A stretch of DNA of 64,000 bases, taken from NCBI GenBank assembly GCA_026874595.1, contig CM049316.1, positions 17,503,839-17,567,838 of the forward strand. Direction: 5' to 3'. This DNA comes from Sipunculus nudus (taxonomy: Eukaryota; Annelida; Sipuncula; Golfingiida; Sipunculidae). A program made the position numbers and the translations under genes. This document shows, in pieces, positions 10,388 through 23,500 of this stretch. The notes below the pieces were generated by a model, which ran no database searches, had not been told where the DNA came from, and was given only the letters and a program-made list of their open reading frames with translations. The stretch's first letter is position 1. Each line of letters opens with the position of its first letter.

Positions 10388-13359
10388 GTATAGCATTAAA
10401 TATAGCTGCTCAACAGCTCTTCTGTCTCATTTGCGTGTGTATTTAAGTATATATTAATATGTTTCACTACATCGCCAACAAACTACATGGAGGTTATGTT
10501 TCACCCCATGCCTATGTTTAGTGTGTTTGTTTGTTTGTTTGCAGGAAAAATATAAAGAAGTGGATAAAATACTGTGTCGTAAACCAATGATATCTTGACA
10601 AGTTACAAATGCAAATGCAAGTGCTTAGAATTCAGGATTAAAAAATAAAAATATTATAAAACTTTGAACACAATGCTCTCATTTAAATTCTGATTTTGTG
10701 GTACTGTCGAAGAAACAACTCCTTATGATGATTATTTTAAATAATAGGATCAAGATTTAAAGACAATGTTCATATTGTTACAATTACTATATCGTGTTTT
10801 AAACAGTCATGGCAAATTCGTGTTATTTGCATTTTCTTAATATTAACAAAAGCACTTTAAAGGAAAGGTTTATTAATTTTAAAGATGTTGCGGTCCCAAA
10901 GGGTTCGTTTGTCTGTTTGTCTGTCTGTTGTGGGTTATGTATAGCACTTTAAAAAAGAAAGGTTTCTCTCCTTCTAGAAACTCTTCAGAAATAATTCAAC
11001 ATTCACGTCATGTAAACATGCTAACACACTGTAAATATAATGGTAAAAATTGACTACTTTGTTTGGTTACGCCGTTAAAGTAATGTTAATGTTTGATTAA
11101 AACATCTTAGTTTTTGTCAGGTTCGGATTTGTGACCTATAATCGCGTTTGCATAAATGTCTGTAAAATAGTACTGTGAGCTAAATGACTACGTGCACAGA
11201 CCGTGCACCTCCACCTGTCATCCTGTCATATACATCAGACGTATGACGAGTACGGTATGCGGAGCAAAATAAAAAGCCGGACGAAATAATAAGCCAGATT
11301 TAGCTTTTCTCACCCACCCACTCACAGATATGATGTTTACATGCTCGAGTTGTTTTATCTCGGTCTGCCCAACAATGGTATGAACATGGGTGAGATGTCT
11401 GTAATTATCAGATTTTTGTCCGCTGAGTACCACCTGTATTATGTTTAACGTCAACATAACACCACTCTGTACCTCCGCCGGGCATTAGAGAGTCTTGAGC
11501 AGGGTGTATATACATCCGCCCAGGTCGTACAGTTAAGCCCATTATAAAGTTTTAAAAATACTTTACATATATCTTGATTCATTCTCAGTTATTGTGAGCT
11601 CAAACGCTTCCAATATATGTCAAACATTTCATCATGGATCGACAAAATACAAAAGAAAATGACATTTCCACAAGGAGGCGATATCATATATTATATACAT
11701 GTATTATATAAACGTCTTTTATGTATCTTCGTCACCGATTTAATATTGTATTTTATGTCATTTTCTTAATACCCTAGAAAGAAAGCCCATGTAAAGCATT
11801 CTGAGTAAAATAAATACGTATTTGCATAGATTATATACAATTTATTTAATTAAGGTAACGGCTTGAGCTATAGAGTATATAGTTTCCTACAAGAGGGTAA
11901 GCTCATGTAATACTACACCCAGAAAGACTCAAATACAGGCAAGGGAAGGGATTATATTATATTATATTATATATATTAAACTTGTCTTTCAGAAATCGAC
12001 TACTCGGATGGCATATTTGTGTCCAGCGAAGTTGGTATTTTGTTCATCAGACCAGAGACTGACGAAGCAATATCCATATATCACGGGGTGAGCCATATTA
12101 TCTGCATTTATCACACACCATCTAGCGTATATAAATACATCCTGTCTAGAGTAGACCTGCTATTAATCACACAGGTATTACCTCAGGAAATGACCAAGCG
12201 TCAAATCACCGGGAAAGAGCAAAGTGTTAAGGTAAAAGTACCCCTCAGCCCATTTCCCCAGTAACAGGACAGGCTTCGGTTCACATGCGTAGGATTTCAT
12301 TTGAAAGTGTTCAAGTTTGCCCCAGCATTCTAATAAAGAATTGCTGAAACTTTACATTAACATTTGTATTTACAATCAGACTTCAGAATTGAAACATTTG
12401 ATTCCCTGATGAAAAAAAATAGTTCTAGAGTAAATTGGAAATTCAATTGTTTAAAAAAAAATCACTGTAATGTTCCATTAACATAAATGAATATTCTGTA
12501 CATAATAAGATTTTATGTAAACCGAGGGACTGTATTATGCAACCAAATAATGAGTCCAACTGCAATTGCATTTTAGTACATTTGCATTGAAGTTTGATCT
12601 AATTTGCATTTAAATTGGTAATATTTGATTCGCATTTAAATCATTTATTTGTTCTGGGTCGCATTTGGATCCAACCCACGAGCCGAAGCTTATTTATTTT
12701 CTCCATATATCTAGAAGTACACACGCATGCACAATTCAAATGCCGGTGCTATTATAATACTAAGATGCCTTTCAGATGTCTGAATCTGATAGTCGTAAAC
12801 ATTTTTTCTATGTCTATATCAATAGAAGAGAGCAATGAAACAAACAGATGATTTACTGAATGGCATAAAAGTTGGCTCAAAAATGGATTTCTTCTCGCCC
12901 ATAATAGGTGTTGTTAGAAAGTATACTTAAAATGCTAACGATTGGCCTGGTTTATGTCAAGTGACAGTGTACTTGTAGGCCATGAGGCGTTGTCCAAAAT
13001 GACGAGATAATATGAATCCTCATAGAAACTTATAGTGCGTTCCTCTTGAAGGTTGTAAAGGCACAATCACAGCCAGTACACTGGCTGTAAACTCTCTAAT
13101 GTCAGAGGGCCGAAATGGCGCTAATTCAAGTCCACGCTGGTCAGTAAGGAGGTTGAGAAATCACTCAACCCTAATCAATCACTCTCTGTCAAGAATCTTG
13201 TACTAAGCTGTTCAGAGGTGCCTCGACATATCACTTCTAAAGTCATAGGGCGCCTGTTTTTCTCGATACCCTCGACAATCCGCCACATGTAACTATCGTA
13301 AAAACTTCCCGTGTCCCTAGCATGCGCGAAAACGAGGTAATTCTGTATACATAAAACCT

Positions 13360-13409
<50 letters not shown>

Positions 13410-13499
13410 GGTTGTACTAGTCAAGGGCATTCATGTATTAATTCATGTGATTCTCCATGATCATGATTATAAATGTTGATTAAAGCACAAACATATATA

Positions 13500-13559
<60 letters not shown>

Positions 13560-14366
13560 GTAGAATAAACTAAACTAATTTTTTTCCAAGCAGTATATAT
13601 TATATTCAATAACAGACTTCCTATCCCTAATATGCTACAAACCATCCATCCCAAATGGGTTAAAAAAAACAACCGGCCTCATGCTCGCATTTGCCATACC
13701 ATCTAACCCTTGTCTGTCGTTATAATATCAGGATGGCAGCAGTATAGTTGGCCTGGCAGTGTCTCCGGACGCCACGCAGATAGTCTGGTCGTCTAACGGG
13801 GATTCTGACAGGGGCATCTACAGGGCGCAGCTCGGTCAAATGGAGCCGACCAAGATCGTCTCGGACGGTAAATATACCCGAGTCCTTTAAAACAAAGAAA
13901 ATTCATATCTAAGATCTGTCAGATTGTATAAAATACAAGTCAGAATAAAAATAAGTTGAAGAGATTAACATTTATAATGGGGACGATGGTTCATGCATCA
14001 AATAAGTTTCTTCTAACGGTGGATGCTTATGATAAGTACTAAACTATAATTGCCAATGAAATATAACATCCACATGTGTTTATTCAAATCAATATTGACC
14101 TAAATGAAGTTTAGAAGGAGATCTGCAAAAGTCTGGAGATAAGTTTCCGGGATTTAGTGAGATTTCGAGATAAGTAATGATCTCGAAATGCAGTTTTTTA
14201 TTCCGCGATCATACAGCGATCTATGTTTTGCACCAGAGAATGATATGTTAAGGTATATGATAGATTTAAGTCACTAGCTTCGGTTTCGCCTCATGTGCTC
14301 ATTAGGTGTCTGAAAAAACTACCTGATCAGTTGATGAGGTGAAACCGACGCTGGTGACTCAGATCT

Positions 14367-14425
<59 letters not shown>

Positions 14426-17400
14426 ATAATATATATAAATTTTTCAAGTCCTAGAAGTCAACGGCCTCGCAGTAGATTGGGCAAGTAGTCATGTGTATTG
14501 GGCAGACGCACAGAAACGCCAGATAGCTGTGGTTGACCTTGACCGAGGTCACCAAAAGGTCATCGTCCACTCCGGTCTTCTTAACCCTAGAGCGGTGGTT
14601 TTAGATTCTTCAGAGGGGTGAGCATACGTATACTTATTAGACCCATTACGACATGCCCCAATTAACTATTCTGCTCTATAATGAGTATTATAATAATAAG
14701 GCAGTGTTGATACATTGACATGTAGACTATTCTCAGTTACTAAATATTTAAACTGTGTCCCCTCAACATCATTTTACACATCAGTAGTCAACATGTTGGT
14801 AATATTTAGACATTCTAAACATGCTTATGATTTATTTCACTTAAAATAAGAAAAAAAACAATATTAACAGCAAATATGAAACGAGAACATTGAAGTAGAT
14901 TAATTTATTTGAACTTGATAGTGTATAACAAATGTAGAATTTTAAAAATAAAGTAGATTAATTCATTTGAACTTGATAGTGTATAACAAATGTAGAATTT
15001 GAAAAATGTTATGACTCAAGATTTTTTTCTGCATTATTAATCAGACTTATATTTCATCAATGAAATTGAGGTCTCAGAAGCAAACAGGTACTGGATTGTG
15101 TCCTACTGGTTTGCCTCGGTCGGTACCTCAGAGTGGAAACCCCTTTACCAAATAAAGTGATTACCAGAACAGACGAAAACATTAAATCATGGTCGAGCAT
15201 TTTAAAAATTTCGTGACATTATGATATTAAGAGACACAGCTTAGTATTACTAGGTACCTATCAAAGATGAGTGAAGGTTAATGGATTGTGAGATTATACC
15301 TCCTAGATAACTCTGTCAAATATATTTAAGATCCCTTAAACCAAGGCTCAAAAAAGCTGTACCATTCAGTTCACACAGCATCACCAGAAAAAAAAACTAC
15401 CGTTGTGTCTGGCCTTGTGCCGCTGGGTGTTGATGTCGATCGTAGCAAATATGATCCACGGTAAGTTTGGATTTATTTTCAGATATCTCTACTGGAATGA
15501 TCAGGGAACAAAGAAGATCGAGAGAAGCCGGCTAGACGGATCTGCTAGAGAAAGCCTTGCTGTAGACAATCTGGTCTGGCCAAACCAGATGGCTTTACAT
15601 CCCTCAACAAGGTAGGCGCCAAAGCCTTAACATGTATCACCGGATAAACTATTCCCCCAGTCAAGCGAAAAAGATATGGTTACGATACAAAGAATATATG
15701 GATTTTATTATAGATTGTGTGAACTTTCCCTTTAAATGACTTCAGTGGGAACGACAGTTATGTAAAAGAAGCATGCATAACTAGAGGGCAAACATGACGA
15801 GCTTTACCTAATCTTCTATAAAAAAAATCTGTCCATAATATCTAAAAACAAATCCGGTCTCGTCTAATTTACCTTAAGACTAGGTTCAAAAGTGCCTTGA
15901 TGAAGTGACTGACGAAATTTTAGTCTTCTGCAATTAAAATCCCAATAAAATGAAGGAATTTGCAAATTTCACAGACATAAAGGTACGATGTAAAGTAACA
16001 TATAGTCACGTTGAATGTTATTTTAGTGCCTAAATTCATAAAGCTTTATGTGAGATTCATTACGAAGCGATTTCCCTCCACAAAAAAAAAGGTAAACATT
16101 TTTTGTAAAGTTATGTTGTAATGCTATATATATTATGCTGTTTTCTAACAGACAACTGCTGTGGGTTGATGCGTGGCATGAAACTCTGAACTTCGCCGAC
16201 CAGGACGGCAGCAACGTCACCTCTGTAGACTTGTCCAGTCTCACAAAAAGTGATCCTGCCTTCGGAATGGTGATCTTTCAGACCGATGTGTACATATCAG
16301 TCTGGAAAAGTGGCGCCATCCTCCGAGTCACACACAACGCCACCTCGTATCAGCTAGAGGAAGTACTCACGGGGTTGAGCGAGGATGTACTTTTCAGTAT
16401 GGCTGCAGCGGATTCACTGTCAGAAAATCAGAGTAGGGCGTTTCAACATTTATACCTTATAAACTTCCCACTCAAATATCGTTACGAACTTGTACCTTCA
16501 TTCCTGAATTTGACATTTCTTCTTTTAATTTTGCCCTGCTCCCGTTTATGAACTTATTACCATTCCGTTTGAAACGATTGCAACATACCATTTGAAATAT
16601 AATAACGATATATGTAAGCAACACCTGGTACCAAGTGATCGAGTACGTTATATGGACAAAGAAATATCGTATTTTTTTGCATTTCATATTATAACAGTTA
16701 GAGCCGTAACTTATCCTTGAAGTTGAAATTCCTCAGTCTCAGGGATGCATCTTGTTTCATATAACGAACCCTCAACGTTGGCTCACTGGACCCGAACACA
16801 GCAGAAAACGGTAGCTTAGGGGACAATTCTGTTACTTTTGAATATTTGATTTAATAATTTGATAATAATAATATAATTATAGTAATAATAATAATATGAT
16901 AATAATAATTAAAATTATAATTATAATTATTATCATTATTATTATCATTATCATTAACATTTTTACTATTATCATATATAATATTATACCTCTGATTTTT
17001 CTAGATAATAGCTAACTGATCGTTCGCCTTTTTTCAGCCTCCCCTTGTGGCGAGGACAACGGCGCATGCTCACACCTGTGTCTTCAATCCAGTCGGTCCA
17101 CATACAGGTGCACTTGTCCAACCATTGGCGGGCTCACGTTATCCGCTGACGGCCATAACTGCTCTGGTAAGATGCAAACACACACTGATGAAATTAACTA
17201 TATTTTTGTTTGAACTTTGTTATTAGAAGCAATATGGAGCAGGACGACCAGATTTAATACCGGTTCAACTCAATATTTATATCTTGTTTTCTTTTAAGAA
17301 TTATGCATTCCATCAGGTCGCAGACAAATATAAATTGAATAATTTTCCGAATTTCTTGATCTGCTCCTGGTTCTGAATAGAGAAAGAATGGATGAGTAAC

Positions 17401-20400
17401 TTTCATCTAGTTTATACACTTAGTATTAATTAATCAATATAAAACCAAGTCAGTGAATGTGTGATTAAGCGTGACCTAACATTGAGAGTCCCCGTTCCGT
17501 TCCTCAGGTCGATTTGTCGAAACCCCCAGTTAAATAGTTTTCAAAACAACGCTCCAGTCTGTCCTACTTACTGGGTAGGCTCAAAATAGACATAGTTATA
17601 AGATGGCTTTTACCCCTTTGTATGGTAAATGATTTCTCGGACAATTTCAAGAAACAACGCAGGAAAGAGTAATAATGTTAACACAATACAAGCGGTTATG
17701 AATGTATTCCATGTATAGTGGTCTGGCTTGTTTAGTTTCAATGACTGAAGCCGAATTATACGTTTGTTCGGTGACCGTTTAAAAGCTGTCATTTTCCTTT
17801 TAATATGCTGGAACTCTTTAAAGTTCTAAATGACTGGTATAACTTTAAATTTATGTACTCATGACTGCAACGTTTTCATGTACGCAATACTGCCATTAGC
17901 GTGTTTATCGCAGGTCTTTATCCACGTTTACTTAAATTCTTCCGCAGACAGGGACTAATTTAGTACATCAAGTCACTGGACAGTTAATCCCTAGAAAGAT
18001 GACCTCGACAAATTTTTCACATGAAATATATTTATCGCATAAGTCTTACCTGATATTATTTCCTCTTCCATTATCTTAGGAGACCAAAACATCCGTTGAT
18101 TGAACCGTTGACTTCATAGTTCAAATGAAGTGCGCTTGCGCGTCCTAAGAATCGGGATTTTCGGTCACAATATGCAGGGCCGTTATTACCCCTTCCCCCC
18201 CCCCCCCCAACTTTCTTTGCATAGGCTGATGGCCAATGGAATCCCTGAGCCGCCCCCTGAGAATAAAATATATTAATAAACTACACCTTGGTTCCATTTC
18301 TGAGATAAATATAAAATATATTATATTTCTTAATCTGGTTTAGAGTTAAACTTTACTGGAAACATACTTTTTTAACCGTTTACTGAATTGTAATATATTT
18401 GAAATGTGTCAGACAAAAAATATAATGTTAATAGAAAAAATATGTCCCAATTTTGACTACCCTAACACACCTGCGAACCATCCCCCGCCCTTGAAGATAA
18501 ATTGACACCATTGACAACAGGGTTCCATCTGGAACCTTGTTATAAGTTGTCATCATGGCAAGAACCCCCTTCTGGAACCATGGTTTTAGATAGGACCATG
18601 TGGGCTCTTTGAATAACTCACAAGAACCCTTCTTTTCTTAGAGTGTAGATGTGATCTTATTTAAGTCTTTTGAAGCCATCATAAGAAACAATGTGGTGTA
18701 TCGATATGTATCGATATATCCGTATATTGATACAACCCGACTTTCCAGGCCCTGTAAGATAATTTCAAGTTAATATTTATTGGACCAATTTCTTCCACGG
18801 ATGTGTCGTACAGTATACGAAATAGCAGTCCGAAAAATTTGCCTCGCCAGTACTTTATAATCCAAAGTTTCGAATCACTCTGAAATTTCCACTATTTCAT
18901 GCAGGTTACTGGGTTATATGTTAAACTCTTTGTTTGCTTAGGCCTCATTAGGCTCATCGGATTAAAATCGATTCACATATGCTAACTAACAAAATTTAAG
19001 ACGAATGAGATTTCCTATTTTTTCATGCATTTTCTTGTACCTTTAAAACTTCCTTGGCCTGAGCCCCCTTATTAGTTTTTGGCACTCATGATTAAATCTT
19101 TACTAGCTGTAAAAGAAGACAAATCAAATTCCGCTTTTTCAAGGATTTAACTGTGCTCTTGAAACTCCCAAGTCAACCCGGGGCCTTTAACTTATGACAA
19201 AAAGGAAAAAGAGGCGTCCTCATGATTAGGTAATTTCCTGTTCTTTAAAGGAAGCACTTAGCCAGCTCAATGCGGGCCCCCTTACGATATTTTGGGTAAC
19301 TCTTGATTAAAAGCTCTATATTAGCTAATACAAATATCAAACGAGATTACCTTAATTTTCCAGGCCACTATATATGAAACATCATTACCCCTCGGACCCG
19401 ATGAAAGCAAAACAAGAAAGAAAAAACGAAACTTTCTTGTTTTCAATTGTCTAACAGGACACAGTCTTGTCCGGCTTGGGCCCTCTCAGGCTATCTTTAC
19501 AAAATTATATGAAACAAAATGTGAGATTTCTACACTAAAAAGAAAACACTGTTGTGCCCTTGAGGCAATTCTTGACCGGCCCCATCCACATTTGAGCCCT
19601 TCGGGCCCCAGTACGATGTACCGGCTGACCCCCCCCCCCCCCACCCCCCCACCCCTAATAGGGACTGTCAACATTACCTGATTAAATGAAGTAATGCATA
19701 AATAAACAAATATACATACAGTAACATTCACTTTATCGGACAGCTCCGGAGTCGGTTCTGGTATATGCCCTGTCAGAAAGCGGAATAATCGGATACATGG
19801 ATGCTAACAACCCTGCGAAAGATGACCTGTTTGTAGTTGGAAAGAGCAGTCGACCTGTTGCCGTTGGTTACGACCCAATTACACAGGTAAATAAATGTGT
19901 TATACACAACTCAAACTTACTTGCGCACATGTACGTTTGAATGGGTTAAAAAATTTCATGTAGTTGTATGCACAATTTAAATAAAATTGGTATAATAATT
20001 TGTAATTGATGATTGGAATGCAATTTACATGTAATAATTGTACCATTTACGGGTAATAAACGTCAGGGATTCATTAATCTCTCACTGAAATATCTTCTTG
20101 ATTTTGGTTGAATCAAAACTTTAACTATTCCGTCCGATCCTTTTTTTTTTTATTTTTCCTTGGAATATCAGAAAATATGCTATTTTGATCTCCCCTGATA
20201 TGACAACTTTGTGTCATACATTAAGTCCCCAACATCAAACCTTGTTCCTTTCTCCCGTATTCCCACATTCAATTTGGTATATGTATTGAATATAAAGGTC
20301 TCATTTAGCGAATTTCGGGTTTTGTCAGGTAAACTTTATCGTCCAGTTATCACAACTACTGCTTCCGCACAGGGGCGCTGTTTCAGGTGACAAACCTAGA

Positions 20401-20495
20401 GGGCGCCACCGAATGCGACGGTTTCCCCAAGTCCTTTCTGTTGACATATGCCGAATGCTCCCTTTTATTAATTTGCTTACCATTCTCTAGTTTCT

Positions 20496-20550
<55 letters not shown>

Positions 20551-23500
20551 TAAAAAAGACAAATATATAATTTTCTTTTATTGACAGTTTGTCTACTGGA
20601 GCGATGTACAGGACAGAAACATACAGCGTTCCAAACTCGACGGATCTGGCCACCAGGTGGTGCTAAATGCCTCCAATGGCCTTGGTTATGTCGACGGTAA
20701 GTCGTCTTCACTCAGAATTAATTATCCACCATCAAGTTTCGTCCTATAAATATCTTCAGAAATTCGTTCTTTGTACAGTGAATAATGTACTTTTTTATGT
20801 TTAGTCTAAATTTTTATGTATTTACTTATACACACTGCTGAATACATAAAATGGAAGCACAGTGCACACACATACACACAATCCTCTGTCACACAGTACT
20901 TTAAATTTTGGGTATTTGATTGCATATTTCATTTATCTTCAAATTCTGTTCAGATTAAAGGCTATTTATCGCCCTTCTGCTTATGATCCTTCATCTCTGT
21001 TTCAATAAACTGAAACCAGGTTTTATTGAAACATTAGTGATGAATAAATCTGGCACCAGGATATATACTTAAGAACAAACATGTAATCTTACACCAATCT
21101 TTGCATTTTTTATGGGTAAGATGGAAAAAAAGGAGTTTATAGATGAAAAATCCAATATCCATTTTACAGAGAAACGCAAGTAATCGTGTTGATAGTTATT
21201 ACTAGACCGACTTGGTCGATTAACTTTGGTGTCGCCACACGGTAACACTAATGGCAAAATATAAAAATAATTCTCACAGTCATGCTCGTTATGGCTATGA
21301 AGGAATGAAATAAATTTTAGTTGCAACAATAATTACTAACAGTCTGGTAGCCCAAAGTCATTGCGTATATAATTTCAAATTTTCAATCTGATGAAAAAAC
21401 TTGCTCTGCTTCTACAGGTCTTTTCGTTGACTGGCTCCACCGTCGCCTGTACTTCACTAACATGGACTTCGTCACCATTGACGGTACAGTTTTCTCGTGG
21501 CATAAGATCGAGTCAATTGGCCTGGATGACGGGCGGGGCAGAAGTGTGATCATTAATGACGTTGAGAGACCCAGAGGGCTCTGGATCGATCTCGAAGAAG
21601 GGTAACTTAAAAATTCTGGAATCCTATGATGTAGCGAAATCATGTAAAGTGAATTTATCATTGTTTTATCATAATATTTTAGGCAGTTCAAATCTTGGAG
21701 TTCATATCTCTAGCTGTCTTTGCATTTTAAACTCAATGCAATAAGTATTCGCAAAATATTCTTAATTCAAATTTATGGGGATTACTGAATACTTTTTTTT
21801 TTATTTTAGTCACTCACATATGAATAGTGTTTTATCCGACAGTTTATCTGCTGGTGCTAAATTGATTAAAGTACTGTTACATAATAAGCAAAATGAACCT
21901 TATAGCTGTAGCCTTACCTTTGCTTCGAAGAAAAGCTCCCCTAGACATTTCCAGTTTAAAATTGACACACTTTATGGGTTAATACACATGCTATTGTTAA
22001 CGATTCACATATGTTACATCAATGTGAATGGGAGAAAAAGTGATAATACCGTAATACTTTACTTTTGTGTTTTATTTTAGTTACCTTTACTTCACTGACT
22101 GGGGATCCTCGCCCCGCGTGACCAGGACCACCCTCGGTGGCTCTGACCCCGTCTCGCTCAGAGACAGTTTACAGAATCCCAACGGTGTCGTGTTCCAAGA
22201 TGGCGTACTGTACCTGGCAGACTCCCATTACAAGTCTCGCGAGGCCGGCCTCGAGACTACCGGAGCACTCTACTCAACGTTTATATATCCGACAAATTTG
22301 ACCAAAAATGAAAACATTTCTTTGGATGTGAGTATATATGAAAATGAGCAGAGCAGTTTGAAATAATGCATCTTCCTAACTAAAATTTATCTATCTGTAT
22401 ATTTTTACCATCAAATTTTCTCCCCCTCTGTGTTCCCGTCTCTTCATTGTTTCAGTGCAACGGAACACATGCTTCAATCCAAGTAAAAAGTGCAAATCCT
22501 GCAGGGTTATTTAGGTTAAGCATATCACAGATTCAGAGCGACCCATGTACCCTCGACCTTAGGTTTTACAAGGTGCATTTATTGTTCTATAAAAATGTAC
22601 AGCACCACCGCACATGTATCCTCCGCAACTTCTGTCCGAAAGGTCTTTGCTTTATTGAGGAACATGGTAGTAATGAACATAACAACAATTATTAAATAAA
22701 CCTCCCGTGATTTTCATGAAGATTGGATGAAACTCTCACCAAATAAGCAGATGGGAAACAAACAACATAAACTGCAGATTAAATAAATATTTCATTTTCT
22801 GCTGTCCTCATATATCGCATAGTTATCCAAATGTTAGATGTCATATTTTTTACATGTTTTAGACACCTTTTGGACTAGGTAAACTCGGTCCCGTGCTCTA
22901 TGTGAGTGACTGGGGGACAGAGTCCATCAGTTCTTTTAACCTGGAGACTGGTCAAGTGACAGAGCTCATCACGGGAGTTGGTCAACCGTCCGGGTTAGTT
23001 GCGTCCCCAAGAGTAATGGCGCCACCTGGTGAGTGATATTAGTTATACCATTCTCCTGTACACATTTAAAAATAAGCGGAGCAATTACATATGTTTTAAA
23101 TATTTTGTATTGGACAACAGGTTAGCCATATATAATGTTTATATAGTGCTACATGTGTATGTTTTCTTTGACAAAGAAATAATGACACTTGAATTACGTA
23201 CAGACGCCCTGAACAGCATGTTATGAAACACAGCTATTTTTTCCTATGGCCTTTTTGATGAGTTACATTCCTTATTTTTAGTTCCTTTAAGACAGGATGT
23301 GCAAACTGACTTGGACATCTTGACATTCATAAAAAAGGGATACAGGCTACATTTACAGTCTGATATCACCAACAACGTCAATTCCATCAGATTTTCCACT
23401 TTGCCGTCCTGGTTTTCCGTCCTGCTTATTCTTTCAGCTCTTTTTAGCCTTCTCAGATGCATACAGTCCAGACACCACGGTAGACATAAGGTGGTTATCC

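Noticed and set aside
16433-16551. Extension of the exon at 16152 to a stop at 16551
   Set aside because: Intron read-through past the donor A|GTAGGG; the EGF exon at 17038 continues the protein in phase.
18530-18650. A possible transposon end ('aagaacccttcttttcttagagtgtag')
   Set aside because: The phrase resembles ends of some vertebrate non-autonomous elements, but I cannot find the matching terminus and will not assign it.
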